A stretch of DNA of 64,000 nt from Ampelomyces quisqualis (lineage: Eukaryota; Ascomycota; Dothideomycetes; Pleosporales; Phaeosphaeriaceae), in NCBI GenBank assembly GCA_018398575.1, contig JAGTXZ010000005.1, positions 62,001 to 126,000 on the forward strand, given 5' to 3'. Made by a program: the position numbers and the translations under genes. The notes below the pieces were generated by a model. The model had not been told where the DNA came from, made no database searches, and saw only the letters and a program-made list of their open reading frames with translations. This document shows, one piece after another, positions 33,169-45,785 of this stretch (the stretch's first letter is position 1; every line of letters begins with the position of its first letter).

Positions 33169-36166
33169 ATGGCCGACCTCTCCACCCTCTCGCAGCTGCT
33201 CGAGGCCAGCTTAGACCCGCGGCGCAACAAACAAGGCAAGCAACTTTTCTGTTTACGGCCCGCACTACGACAGAGGCAAGCGCATGCTGTACTGACACTC
33301 CCCAGCCGAGGCAGCAATCTCGCAGGAGCAGGCTAAGCCCGGCTTCTCCCTCTCCCTCATCCACATCGTCGCCTCCGACTCGGCGCCGCAGAACACGCGC
33401 CTCGCCAGCGCGCTCTACTTCAAGAACTTTATAAAACGCAACTGGGTCGACGAGGATGGCAACTACAAGCTGCCCGAGGACGAGGTGGGCGCCATCAAGC
33501 GTGAGCTGATAGGCCTGATGGCTTCGGTGCCGCCGAACCTCCAGTCACAGCTGGGCGAGGCCATCAGCGCCATTGCCGAGAGCGACTTCTGGCAGCGCTG
33601 GGACACGCTGGTCGACGACCTCATTTCCCGCCTCACCCCCGACAACTCCGCCGTCAACAACGGTGTTTTGCAGGTCGCACATTCCGTCTTCAAGCGATGG
33701 CGGCCGCTGTTCCGGTCTGACGACCTGTTCACCGAGATCAACCACGTCCTATCCAAGTTCAGCAGCCCGTTCCTGCAGCTTCTCGAGAACACGGACCGTC
33801 TCATCACAGCTTCCGAAGGCAACCCGGCGGCTCTGAAAGAAGCCTTCACTACCCTCGACCTGATCGTCAAACTGTTCTACGACCTCTCATGTCAAGACCT
33901 GCCACCCGTCTTTGAAGATCACATTGCTACAATTGCCGGTCTTCTCCACAAGTACTTGATCTACGACAACGCCACACTCCGCACCTCCGACGACACTGAG
34001 TCTGGCCCCCAGGAGTACGTCCGCGCGGGCATTTTCGAGGCACTCATGCTCTACATCCAAAAGTACGAGGATGTCTTCGGGCCACAACTGGGTCAATTCA
34101 TTGAGAGCACCTGGAGTTTCCTCATGACGGTCGGTCTAGAGAACAAATACGACATCTTGGTCAGCAAAGCCTTGCAGTTCCTGACAGCAGTTGCATCGAC
34201 AAACCATGCCGAAAACTTCAATAATCAGACCGTGCTGGTCCAGGTCATTGAAAAAGTCATCCTGCCCAACTTGACTCTTCGCGAATCCGACGTGGAGCTA
34301 TTCGAAGACGAGCCGATTGAATTCATTCGGAGAGATCTCGAGGGCTCTGACAACGACACTCGTCGAAGAGCTGCGACTAACTTCCTGCGCCAGCTCATGG
34401 CTAAATTCGAAGGCTTGGTCACATCGACATCGCAAACATACATCGATGCCTACCTCCAAAATTACGCCAAGGATCCTGCTGAAAACTGGAAATCAAAGGA
34501 CACTGCCGTTTATCTTTTTACTGCGATCGCTGCAAAGGGGACTGCGACGGCAGCCCAAGGTGTTCTCAGCGTCAACGAGAACGTCAACATTCTCGAATTT
34601 TTCACCACACATATAGCGGCCGATCTGCAATCGGACAGTGCAGAGCCTATTCTGAAGGTGGACGCGATCAAGTTTCTCTACGTGTTCCGCAGCCAATTGT
34701 CGCCTGACCTGTGGCGTGCTGCTTTCCCACTTCTTGTGAACCAGCTCGGCAACGACAACTATGTCATTCACACCTACGCTTCCATCGCTGTCGAGCGGGC
34801 CCTGTTCATGACAGACAGCAACAAACAGCCTATCATTCCGCGGTCGGACGTTGTGGGGTCATCCAAGGATCTCCTGACGCACCTGTTCAAGCTCATCACC
34901 AAGAATTCGGCCCCAGAAAAGATTCAGGAGAATGAGTTCTTGATGAAGTGCGTCATGCGGGTGCTCATCTTCATTCGGGACGGTGTGCTTCCGATTTGCG
35001 ATACGGTCCTGAACAACTTTGTCGCAATTGTACGGGTCATCAGACACAATCCCAGCAACCCACGATTCCAATACTATCTTTTTGAGGGCGTCGGTGCACT
35101 CATACGTTTCGGTGCTCCCAAGCACCCGCAATTGTTCGAGGAGAGGCTGTACGAGCCCTTCGCCGCATGTCTTTCTGAGGGTGTCGAAGAGTTCACGCCC
35201 TACATTTTCCAGCTGTTCTCGGCCCTACTGGAAGCGAACCCATCGAGCGAATTGACTGAATACTACAGAAGCCTATTTTCCATCATTCTACAAGGCTCGG
35301 TTTGGGAGCAGCGAGGTAATGTCCCAGCGCTCGCTCGTCTCCTCAGCGCCATGATCTCGCGCGACGCACAACATATTGTCGCCGACAAGCAAGTAGAACC
35401 CATACTTGGCATCTTCCAGAAGCTCGTCACGACCAAGGCACATGAGAGCTACGCCTTTGAGCTCATCGAAGCCGTCATCGCTTATCTGCCACCACAAGCG
35501 CTCGAACCTTACTTTGTTACAATTCTCCAATTGATGCTGCAACGTCTCTCCAGCATGAAGACGGAGAACTTCCAGCAGCGATTCATTGCTTTCTACCACT
35601 TTGTCTCGGCGCGACTGGACAAAGGTCTTGGTACTGACTTCTTCATCAGCGTCACAGACCAGATCCAGCATGAGTAAGTTACTACCATGTCGAGAATTAC
35701 CAGACCTTCGCTAACGCCCTGTAGCGTCTTCAAACCCATGTACCTGACAGTTATCCTTCCCGATACCCAGAAGTTGGCTCGTCCGGTCGACCGCAAGACT
35801 GCTGTAGTATCGTTTACCAAGACCCTGGGCGACTCGCAAGCCTTTGTCGATCGATACCCCAAAGGCTGGACATTCACTACACAACGTCTCATCGAGCTTC
35901 TAGTCAATCCGCCTGTGCCCACTTCGGCAGACGACATTATTCCCGACGCAGATGTCGACGAGATTGGCTTTGGTGTCGGATTCACGCAGCTCAACACATG
36001 CAAGAAGCCCGCACGGGACCCTTTCCCAGAGATTACAGATATCAAGTCATGGGTTGGCCAGTACTTGAAGGACGCCAACACACGCCATAACGGACGGATT
36101 GTCAACATTGTGCATGAGAGGCTGGACCCGGTGTCGAAGCAAGCGTTGGCGTGGTACTTGCAGTAG
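33169..36166 (+). CDS. cse1: Cse1/CAS, exportin for importin-alpha
   Basis: Karyopherin that returns importin-alpha to the cytoplasm with Ran-GTP. Exons 33169-33235, 33306-35673 and 35725-36166 give 958 residues, the family length. Importin-beta N-terminal domain: LSQLLEASLDPRRNKQAEAA and LASALYFKNFIKRNWVDEDG. The central Cse1 region includes FKRWRPLFRSDDLFTEI and FEDEPIEFIRRDLEGSDNDT, and the C-terminal CAS/CSE1 domain ends HERLDPVSKQALAWYLQ. The first intron (33236-33305) begins with GC, not GT (AAG|GCAAGC), a GC-AG intron, and rebuilds NKQ-AEAAIS. The stop codon sits inside the first unit of a 34-bp tandem repeat. Confidence 0.95.
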
Positions 36167-36242
36167 ATGACGACAAGCGTTGGCGTAGTACTTGCAGTAG
36201 ATGACGACAAGCGTTGGCGTGGTACTTGCAGTAGATGAAGAC
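36141..36242 (+). repeat. Three tandem copies of a 34-bp unit over the cse1 stop codon
   Basis: Units 36141-36174, 36175-36208 and 36209-36242. Copy 2 differs from copy 1 at one base and copy 3 at one base near its end. The first unit encodes the last codons of cse1 (QALAWYLQ, stop at 36164-36166); the other two lie in the 3' UTR. The near identity implies a recent duplication. Confidence 0.92.
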
Positions 36243-36745
36243 ATGGAGGGTGGTAGAGTACATAGAATGTTGGAGCAAAAGTTTGGTTCAATTGTTGAAC
36301 CACGATGCATATGATACCAGGATTTTGCGAGGAATGATAGATGGGTAGGTTTGCTTGGAGCATAAAATCAAACACACGTGCCCCAACCATGCATCACCCT
36401 ACAATACCATCTCTCGTGCAATATTCCTGATGAGACTATGTATGCCAACTATCGTGTGCTAGCTTGACATTGCGTGAATAGTAAGGTCTTTGAAGCACTA
36501 TTCTCAAACAGTTTCGGCACTCAATTCGGTAACACGCTGTTCAGGGAACAGGCTACTCTTCACGTAGGGGGTGTGAAGGGTAGCTACTAGCTGCATTCCG
36601 TTCCACGCAAAGTAGCGTCTGCGACACGGATTATTTTTTTTCTGCGTAGAATTTGCAGACGAGAGATTCGTGAGTTTGACAGCGCATTATTCAAGAAACG
36701 TGAACAGATTGTAGATACTTCAGATCCAAACCCCCCCCCCCTATT
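36243..36745. other. Convergent intergenic region with a poly-C tract
   Basis: 3' flanks of cse1 and the kinase gene. A run of 11 C lies at 36731-36741. Otherwise nothing recognised. Confidence 0.45.
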
Positions 36746-38182
36746 CTAAGACGAGAACCACGGGTGTTTCAACAGCGCATGCGCACTGGGCCTGTTGGGC
36801 GCATCGTACTCTAGAACCTGACGCATCAACGCAAGCACAACGACGGCTTCGTCGTCGCTTATCTCGGGCGATTTATGGTGCGCGAATAATTTCTCCAGCG
36901 AGTCGTGGATATACGGCGGCTCGTCCGAGTACGGCTGCAGACGTTGTCTGTCTTGCGTGTACCACTTACCTGCGCGTGGCCAAGCTCGCATCATGGAATC
37001 GGGGAGAGGACCGAGGACGTCGTTTAGCTGGATGAGATGGTCGTCGTCGGTGTCATGCTGCTCTTTTTCATCGTGGGCGAGCATCATGAGCGCGAAGAGA
37101 GTGCGGCCGGTCAGGAATTCGAACATGAGGCAGCCGAAGCTCCAGATGTCGATTGCGGGGCCAAAAGGCTGGCGGAGAATTAGTTCGGGCGCGCGGAGGG
37201 CTACGGGGGTCACTGTTGATGTGGGCGGTTGGGTTTGCCAGAATGCTGGAGGGATGTGAGCATGTCGGGGTAGTTGACGACAAAAGCACGAGAGTGTGGA
37301 GTGCTCACCTGATCCAAGGTCCGATAGCTTCACAAGCAGCTGCGGATTCAACTTGACGCGATCGTGCAGCGACTGTTGGAGGTATAAATTCTTTGGAGCC
37401 CACCTGTCTGTCTTTCCGTCCAGTCTTTTTAGCGGAATTGCAGTTGTCTCCTCGTCTTGTGCGAGTTCGTCCTCGTCAACTGTGCAAATGTCTTGGACGG
37501 AAAAGAGTATATTGCCAGGCTGCATGTCTCCATGCACTATGCCGTTGCTGTGGAGGAAGGAGAGTCCCCGTAAAGCGTGTAGAAGAATCTTCTTGCTTAG
37601 CCATTTTGGATATCTCTCGACTTTGCCGTACATTTTAGGCTTGTTCTCGGGTAGTTCTTCAACGAGCGAGGCCGCAGTTGCACCCATGACCTCGAAGACC
37701 AGACATTGATGCTTTCCATTAGGACCTTCGTGCTGGAATTCGTCTAACAGAACAGTAATATGCTGCGAGTTTGGGTCCAGGAGTGCCAATTTCGAAAGCT
37801 TCTCGAGTATCAACAGCTCGGTCGCTGATGATGCCGCCTTGGCAATCATAATCTTCAGCGCGACATATCGCGGAGTGCTGCCGCGTAAAATGTCAATTGA
37901 ATTGCATGGATAGTCATAAAGCTCCGACGACACAAAAGGGAGTTGATTGTCTTACCCCTTGCTGACAGCCAACCACACCGTAGAGTAGGAACCATCACCC
38001 AGCTTGCGAATGGCTTTGTACTTGCCACCGTGAAAGGTGTCGCCGAGATTCACTGGGTAGAAACCGCCAGGACAGTATTCCTCGGCCCATTCGCAAGTCG
38101 CACCAGTTTCTTCAAAACGCCAGAGCTCAGGATCGTGGGGCAGCTCGGCAGGAGGCGTAGTAGGAGGTGAAGATGAAGTCAT
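36746..38182 (-). CDS. SRPK-like serine/threonine protein kinase
   Basis: CMGC-group kinase of the SR-protein-kinase type frequent in filamentous fungi. Exons 38182-37956, 37877-37309 and 37245-36746 give 431 residues. N-terminal SRPK feature: EYCPGGFYPVNLGDTFHGGKY. Gly loop LGDGSYSTVW, VAIK-type lysine in YVALKIM, catalytic loop GIVHGDMQPGNILF (HGD instead of HRD, common in this subgroup), DLG in place of DFG (KLSDLGSA, rebuilt across intron 2), and VALRAPELIL in the activation segment. The split kinase lobe is closed by IDIWSFGCLMFEFLTGRTLF. The second intron (63 nt) has no in-frame stop, so unspliced mRNA would add 21 residues inside the activation loop. The first intron junction rebuilds VSKGTPRYVALKI. 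Substrates unknown. Confidence 0.88.
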
Positions 38183-38488
38183 GGCGGAACTGGCGCAGAA
38201 GAGATACACAGCACGAGCAGCGGGAGAAGAGGGGTATTGAGACGAAACAGAGTGGTTGCGCGCACAGCCAGGCAGCAACAAAAGCAATTGTGCAGACGTG
38301 TAGATAATTGCCCAAAGTCTCACGCGGTTAGCATTGACCTGTTCACGTGATGACAGAACAGGATACAAGATAGTTGCCCATAGGAGGTGCGTTCTAACAA
38401 ATGCACCGGCTTGGTTTGATTATTAATAGAGATATGCATGGTGTGAAGGATATGCGACACGCTCAGAACAAAACGCTTCTAAATTCGA
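38183..38488. other. Intergenic between kinase and Rab genes
   Basis: Upstream region of the kinase gene and 3' flank of the Rab gene. The kinase frame stays open upstream with another Met at 38368, but the start at 38182 matches the family better. Nothing else seen. Confidence 0.4.
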
Positions 38489-39333
38489 TCAACAGCAGCT
38501 TCCCCATCCCTGTTGCTTCCCCTTCTTCGCCGCGGCATTCATGCCAAGATTTACTCCTGCGCGGTTCCCCCCTCCTGCTCCTGGACCCTTGACTCCGCTT
38601 CTCCTGTCGTTTAGATCGTATTTTCCCGCCTCGATGTTCTGATATATCCGTTCTGCAACCTCGACGAATGCCCTTTCCACGCCCTCGCCGTTCTTGGCTG
38701 ATGTCTCAACATACTCCATGACGCCGTTTGCTTTGCACCATGCTTCGGCTTCCTCCTTGGTGACTTGTCGCCTGTTGGCTGCTTCGGCGTCCGAGACAGT
38801 GGATGCGGATGCGAGATCGGATTTGTTGCCGACGAGGACGACGACGATGCCTTCTTCGGCTATTTGGCGCAGGTCGTGCAGCCAGCTGGTCGCACTGAGG
38901 AAAGTGTTTTTCCGCGAGATGTCGAAGACGAGCAGGGCGCCCGATGCGCCGCGGAAGTAGCTTCGCGTGATGCTCTTGTATGTTTCCTGGCCCGCAGTGT
39001 CCCATAAGGAGAGCTTCATGTGCTTTTGGGGCGGTTGTTTGGAGGCGTCTTTTGGTGGTTGCGCTTGCGGTGTTGGGTTGGTGGTGGGGTTGTTGATGCT
39101 GAGCTCGAGGGATGCGGGTGGGCCGACTGGGACGATTCGCGAGCCGAACTCGACGCCGATGGTGACATCGTGGTGGGGGGAGAAGCGGCCTTCGCAGAGG
39201 CGGACTGTGAGCTGTTCGCAGTCAGACATGTGCAGCGCGCTTGGGAGAAGCTGGCATGGCTTACACTGGATTTACCGCATCCAGAGTCGCCGAGCGAGAC
39301 AATCTTCGCTATGTAGTCCCACGGTTGAGACAT
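38489..39333 (-). CDS. Rab-family small GTPase (Rab4/Rab14/Ypt4-like) with a long insert
   Basis: Membrane-traffic GTPase. Exons 39333-39265 and 39211-38489 give 263 residues, longer than the usual ~210. P-loop GDSGCGKSS is split by the intron. Switch I reads VTIGVEFGSR; then a ~35-residue Pro/Asn/Gln-rich insert (PPASLELSINNPTTNPTPQ onward) precedes switch II WDTAGQETYKSI. Also SYFRGASGALLVFDISRK, GNKSDL (guanine specificity), ETSAKNGEG, and the C-terminal Cys pair GSCC for double geranylgeranylation. TIGVEFG and SYFRGA place it near the Rab2/4/14 branch. The insert sits between beta strands 2 and 3, where it should not disturb nucleotide binding. Confidence 0.9.
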
Positions 39334-40009
39334 GTGGAGCGGCTGTGCCGGGCAATGGCGGCGGGGGTGGGCGGCGCAGACAGAGTGGCGGGCAGAGGTT
39401 GGCGAGGACGATGTGTGTGGGTGGTTGTTGTTTGGCAAGCGTGGGAGGATGACTGTCGCAAAGCGCGGGAGGTGTGGAGGCAAGAGGGAGGTATGCGGTC
39501 ACTAGCGTGGCGTTGACCTGTACGGTGTGCCACAGACTACAGCAACACAAAGCGGGTCACGTTCCCGTGAGGCCTTGTCAGCGATACAGAATGGTCATGG
39601 GAAGCGGTGTATGGAGACCAGGTGGAGCGTCATGTCCAGGTGAGGCATCACGTGGGCATGTGATGCAGCGTGTCACCTAGCGCCTGCTATCGATTAGCCC
39701 GTCCACAGACTCCACACCACACCTCCACAGTCCACACCCACACCCACACCCACCTCGAGCTGTTCCTAGGTACCTGGTTCTGCGCGCTATTATTCCGCCT
39801 CCAGCGGCAGCATCTCCCTCGCTATCGTTATCGCCAGCTTTATCCTCGCCAAACTCCGTCCCCAGCTGCTGCATGCATCTGTCTCCAGCTGCGTCATCCG
39901 CCGTTGCCTGCGCCCATCGACCACCACTCAGCAACAATAAAGACAGCCTGGCAGCCGGCGCGCAGCCCCATGGGCACAAGAGCTGCTCATTCCCTCCGGC
40001 CTGCCCACC
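39334..40009. other. Divergent intergenic region with CA-rich repeat
   Basis: Upstream of both the Rab gene and the CTL transporter gene. Contains a CACGTG box at 39649-39654 and a C/A-rich simple repeat (cacaccc units, about 39728-39756). No RNA gene seen. Confidence 0.45.
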
Positions 40010-42386
40010 ATGTTCTCTGAATGTAAGCCTTCCCGTTGGCACTGCACCCCATGTGACGGCCTTGACGCCTGCTGCCCCCGCACTCGCGTGACTGACATGC
40101 GTGCGCTCAGATGCCTCCAAGTTTCTCTCCCAGTCTCAGTCGCGACTGTCACTGGGCGGCCAGCAAGACGCCACCTTCACCCGCAACCCCTCGGACAGAC
40201 AGCGCCCGTCGACGCGCGCAGCCCAAGCATACCTCCAGCGCCGCAACATGCCGAACCCGTACAGCTCGCAAGCCATGTCGCGCTTTGCCTTTGCCTCGCG
40301 AACCTCGAACGCGCCCGCGCCGTTGTTCTATTCCGCCACAGACGACTTCCGGGAAGAGGACGATCACGTGGAGCACGACCGCGAAATGGCCGACCACTAT
40401 GCGCTGCAGCGATCACGGCGCCAATTTGGCGCCAGCCACTTGTCTGAATCATCCGAGCTCGAAGAAGATGGGCTCGAGCGGTCCGACCGCACGATAGAAG
40501 CCGACAGGGACGAGAACGGTCACGTGCCTGGCTATGGACTAGGGCGCGGGATTAAGAGCTCCTGGAAAGGCGATAAGCCCGCGCGGGGGAGATCAGCCAC
40601 AGCGAACAGGTCCGGCGATGAGGAGCGAGAGTCGAGCGTCCCATTATCCGAGTCTACAGAGCCAAGCAGCAGAGGGAAAGGGAGACTGGTGGACGTGGAG
40701 CTTGAATCGACTGATCGGGACAGCGTGGAAGCGTTGGAGAGGGACGAGCTGCTTGGCCACGCAGAGGAGCCCCCGCCGTCGTATCAGCAGTTCCGCAATG
40801 GCCCCAGACCGAAACGCGGCCGCAGCCCTTTGAGAACCACACTTCCAATACCACAAGAGACGGACGAAGATACATATCTCGAGCATCCTCGCCCTATAAG
40901 TCCGGACCGTCAGACGGTGCCCGATGTGGTGCCAGAAAACCCGACAACCCCCCCACGACACAACTTCTTCTGGGCTGAAGTGTTTGTCATTGTACAATTC
41001 GCTATTATTGGCGTCTTTTTCATTTCTCTGCTCCAAGAATCCCCGCCAAGCAGGAAGAACCCCATCGGAGATACCATTTACACCGTCTTACGATCGTCAT
41101 TCCACCTGATCGGAGTGTACTCACTCGTCTCGATAGTCGTCGGACTGCTTTGGTTGTCGCTGCTGCGCTCCTATGCGCGACGCCTCGTGTTGCTCATTTT
41201 GATTGCTGTGCCCGTAATTTCGTTTTCCTTCTTCTTATACCCACTCATATCGAGCTTCAAGGGATCATGGCATGGCGATAGCGTTCAAGACAGGTTTATG
41301 CGATGGCTTTCCATCGGACCCCTGGCCTTGACAGTTTTCTGGATCTACACAGCCTGGAAAGGGCGACATTCCCTGGACAAAGCTGCAGGAATGCTGCAGT
41401 TTTCAGGCGAGATTCTACAGGCGCAATTTCCGCTGCTCATGGTGGGGATCGCCACACTTGCGGCTGTCATTCTCTGGTCGTGGATCTGGATCCTCATGTT
41501 TACACGGCTGTTCCTGGGTGGCCACTTTGTTGGTGACAAGTCGCGCTGGGTCATCGATGCTAGCACTTGGTGGCTTGGTGTTGCATTCTTCCTCGACTAC
41601 TTCTGGACGCTCAGTGTCATTGCCGGCGTCCAGCGGGCCACGACGGCGGCGACAGTCTCTCAATGGTACTTCCACCGCAACAGCGTGCCGACGCCCCCTG
41701 CATGGACCGTAGTGCAAGCATCGCTTGCCCATGCGACATACACCATGGCGGGCACGATTTGCATGTCGACGCTGATCTCGCTCCTGGTTCGCCTGCCGCT
41801 AATCGTGCTCCCTCGGCGCATCGCCGGCATGATCAGCATGTGCGCATACTCGATGGTCCCTACACCAATCGCGACCATGACAAACCCGCTGACTCTGACT
41901 TTTGCTTCCATTCACGGTGTGCCTCTCAACCAGGCCGCACGTGGTCTGTCACAGCTGAGCTTCATCTCTGCCGCCTCGCCGACGACAACGCTCGGACCCC
42001 GCGACTTCAAGAACAACGGCCGGCCGTCGATTCAGTCGTATCGGCTCGCCAAACTCCTCCTACACGCTATTCGCTGGGTCATAACACTGTCGCTCGGCTT
42101 TGGAGGTTGGGTTTCCACAGCGCGCATGCTGCAGATGGGAAATGGGAGCGTGCCATACAGGGGCAGTTTGTACGCATACGTCGTGGGTCTGGTCAGTGCT
42201 GCGATTGGCTGGGGCGCGTTGGGAGCCATGGAAGGTGTGCTGGGCGGTATTCTTGATGCAGTATTGGTGTGCTGGGGCAGTGAAGTCGGACGCGATGGAG
42301 ATGGCGAGGCAAGATATTGCGTCGATGCTGGGAGACTGTTTGGGAACGAGGTGATTGGGCAGGGAAGAGGCAGATACGAAGTGTAG
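40010..42386 (+). CDS. Choline transporter-like (CTL/SLC44, Pns1 family) protein
   Basis: Polytopic plasma-membrane protein of the CTL family; the substrate in fungi is not settled. Exons 40010-40022 (only 13 nt) and 40111-42386 give 762 residues. The mini first exon encodes MFSE plus one base and joins to YASKFLSQSQSRLSLGG. The first ~290 residues are cytosolic, disordered and highly charged. About ten hydrophobic segments follow, e.g. AEVFVIVQFAIIGVFFISLL, LIGVYSLVSIVVGLLWLSLL, LVLLILIAVPVISFSFFLY, WWLGVAFFLDYFWTLSVIAG. The CTL core motif region is QRATTAATVSQWYFHRN. The start was chosen because no Met lies in exon 2 before the conserved N-terminal stretch. Confidence 0.87.
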
Positions 42387-42469
42387 GTCCTGCGTGCAGG
42401 GACGGCGCATGTGGTGGTTGAACGGGCGCAGGGCCTCTTAGATAGGCTACCCCGATATGCATTGCTTCC

Positions 42470-45415
42470 TTGCACATGTCGCCGCGCTCGAGTCCTCAGT
42501 CCTGCCGTGAGGCGCCGCTAGCCCCCGCTGGACGTCATGCTCGCCTAACGCGTGCCAACGCGCTGGCAACGGTCCCACCTTCCCCGGCACATGCGACGAC
42601 AACAAACACTCTCGCGCCCAACGTCTCACCGAGGGCAGGCACCGCCGAAATGTCGACCCGCAACCCTCCCGGCATGAAGCCCTCTGCGGCCGCTGAACGA
42701 CGCTCCGCCAATGCAAACTACACGTCGACTGCGCGACCCCGCGTCGCATCTGCCGCGACGGGCGAGGAGAGCGAGCGACGCGGCTCAGGCACGACATCGC
42801 ATTCACGGAAGCAGTCACGTGCCATGGGAGGGACGGGCGCCCCGGCGGGCGAGCGGCGCATAGAAAAGAGAGAAGTGCGCGAGCGCGAGACGGAGATTCG
42901 GCGCACCAAAAGCCCGCTGAAGCATTCGAGCGAGAGCCGCGTGCATGCGCGCAGCCGTGGGGAGAAGCAGCCGAAGGAGGCGGAGAGGCCGTCTCGGAGA
43001 TCGTCCCCCGAACAACCGCAGACACGGTGGGACCCCCGAGCCTCTCTGATCCCGCACACGACTGCACCGCTGGCCACCCGCATATCAGTACCACCGCTGG
43101 CATCCACTGCACCCGCCGCGCTGCAACCCACGCCTCTTGCGCAACTATCGCTGGACGCCCAAGAGAAGGCCCTGATCGAGGACCTGCTCTTCGTCTTTAT
43201 GGGCTTCGAGGGGCAGTACATCCGGTTCAGCGACACGTACAATCCACACGAAGAGAAGGAGCGATTAGTTGGCCCGCAGTTCCGCATACTCCCGGGCCTG
43301 GACCCGAGTCTGCGCGACTTGACCAAATCGATGCTGAAGACGGCGACACACTACATTGCCGTAGAGGCGTGCATAGAAGTGCTCAGCAGGGAGCAGTACG
43401 GAGCGGTCAACCATGCGCTTTGCGCGGCGATACGGCGACTTATGAAGGACTATCTTACCTTGGTCGCCCAGCTGGAACACCAACTTTTGACCAACGACGG
43501 CTTCACGTTGCATGTACTCAACCTACACACGAAACAAACGAGCCACATGCTATTCCAACTCTACACCACCGGAATCGAGCTGTTGAAAGCGAACGACATC
43601 CTGGAAGACGACAAAGACGACGACTCGGCAGACGACGACAGTAACGATTTCGAAAACATTTTAGAACAGCTAAGAGATGGAGGGAACGCGACCAAGAAGC
43701 TGTGCAAAGGCGGAAGCGTGCTAGGTCTAATCACCAAGCGGCTATCGTCCATGTCCGGCGATCCCGCAGCACGAACGCTGCTCACTACACTGCTGCGCGA
43801 GGCCAGTAGACCGTACATGGCCATGCTGAACGAGTGGCTCCATCATGGCGGCATCAAAGATCCACATTCCGAATTCTTGATCAAGGAGCAAAAGAGCATC
43901 AAGCGGGAACGACTAGACCAGGACTATACGGACGAGTACTGGGAAAAGCGCTACACCATGCGCGACGCTTTGGTGCCACCACAACTCGAAGCCGTCAAAG
44001 ATAAAGTACTTCTCGCTGGAAAGTACTTGAACGTCGTTCGAGAATGTGGAGGTGTCGATGTGAGCAAGATCGTGCAGGACGCGCCAGCGAGCTTCGACGA
44101 CCCGCGCTTTCTAGACAACGTTAGTTCATCATATGCATACGCCAATTCATCTCTTCTAAACCTCCTCCTCACGACACACCAACTTCCCGCTCGGTTACGC
44201 TCCCTCAAGCACTACTTCTTCCTCGATCGATCTGATTTCTTCACTTATTTTCTTGAGATGGGCGAGCTGGAACTCAAGAAGCCCGCCAAGGCTGTTAATG
44301 TTGGCAAGCTGCAGTCTTTGCTCGACCTCGCGACACGGCATGCTGGTTCGGTAGCAGTCGAGGATCCGTACAAGGAGGATATCAAAGTGCAGATGAACGA
44401 CACTGGGCTCACAAATTGGTTGATGAAGATTGTCAATGTGCAAGGCCTGGACCAGGACGCAGCGGCTGCTTCAATATCGAACTACACACCAGCCAACACG
44501 GCAGCGATAACGGATGACTCGAACATTACCGGATTCCAGGCACTGCAGTTTGACTATGCGATGCCGTTCCCGCTGTCGCTTGTTGTAAGCAGAGTGACAC
44601 TAACGCGGTATCAGCTCTTGTTCCGGTATCTGTTGAGCTTGAAGCATCTCGAGACTGACTTGGCGAAGTGCTGGGGCGAGCAAGGCAAAAATGTCGCCTG
44701 GAAGCATCGTTCCAGGAATCCACGCATCGAGCTCTGGAAGCGCAAGGCATGGACTTTACGCGCACGCATGTTAGTCTTTGTCCAACAACTCACATACTAC
44801 TGCACCGCAGAAGTGATTGAGCCCAACTGGGCTTCGCTAATGTCGCGGCTGAACCAAGAGGGCAAGGGAGACGCCAAGGGTAAAGGCAAGCAGGCCGGCG
44901 ACGGGGATGAGGATCAGGTAAAGCGGACCGTCGACGAGCTGATGCAAGACCATGTTGACTTCCTTGCCACCTGCTTGAAGGAGTGCATGCTTACCAACAG
45001 TAAGCTACTCCGAGTAAGTCCATGTGTTGCCTCCTTTAATAAAGCTACTAACATCCCCTAGATCAACAATAAAATCATGTCAACATGCAGCATGTTCGCC
45101 TCCTTCACCTACTCGCTCTCTCGCTACCTCGTCACCGGCGACCCAGACCTCGTCGCCCAACTCAACGCCGAGCTCGCCCCCTCCACCTCGCACCGCGCTA
45201 TCGTCTACGACCCTCAACGCGTCGACAAGATGTTCGACATGCTCGCCAAGTACGAAGATAATTTCACAAGGCATCTTAAGATTTTGCTGGATACGTTGAA
45301 CTACCTGGCGGCGACGGAGACGGTGGTGTTTTTGAGCTTATGTGCGAGGCTGACGAGCGCGGGGGAGGGGTTGAGTGGGTTTCAGGCACCGATGGGCATG
45401 GAGGGGATTGTGTAG
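42470..45415 (+). CDS. Gamma-tubulin complex component 2 (GCP2/Spc97/Alp4)
   Basis: Subunit of the gamma-tubulin small complex that nucleates microtubules at spindle pole bodies. Exons 42470-45013 and 45062-45415: 965 residues from the first Met, 905 from Met 42650, which may be the real start because residues 1-60 are low complexity. The disordered Arg/Ser-rich N-terminus (to ~235) is followed by GRIP1 beginning ALIEDLLFVFMGFEGQYIRF, a GCP2 signature, and later SMLKTATHYIAVEACIEVL. GRIP2 includes SLKHYFFLDRSDFFTYFLEM, ALQFDYAMPFPLSLVVSR and the C-terminal FTYSLSRYL after the intron. An acidic insert DDKDDDSADDDSND lies near residue 380. Confidence 0.9.
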
Positions 45416-45785
45416 ACTAGGAGGGGGCGGTGTGTTGTGCGAAGCGAATTTGATACCACTTTTGTTTCCTGCTGACCTTGAGCTTTTCTTGACAATGCTC
45501 TTGGTAGTTTTACTTGATGGCACGAACGCTTGGACGGCGGGACCCGCTTGTACCCGCTAATAAAAACCCTTCCCGTGGAAATGTGAACGATGCATGGCGG
45601 CCCTGTATTTTCCACGCGTCTCACGTCATATAGCCGGGGTACGGTGCATAGTGGAGGCCTAGCAGGGCGTTGAATCAAGTCTGAATTTGTGATTACAAAG
45701 AGGACTGCGGAGTGATCCGAAGTATCCCGGGCAGTATAAAAGCATACATCGTCGCGGACGATGTGTGGTGTAGCCATTCTTCGAT
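45416..45785. other. Intergenic, promoter of the amidohydrolase gene
   Basis: TATAAA at 45735-45740, about 50 bp before the next start codon. Nothing else recognised. Confidence 0.5.
45735..45740 (+). promoter_or_regulatory. TATA box of the secreted amidohydrolase gene
   Basis: TATAAA 46 bp before the ATG at 45786, which implies a short leader and possibly regulated expression. Confidence 0.5.
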
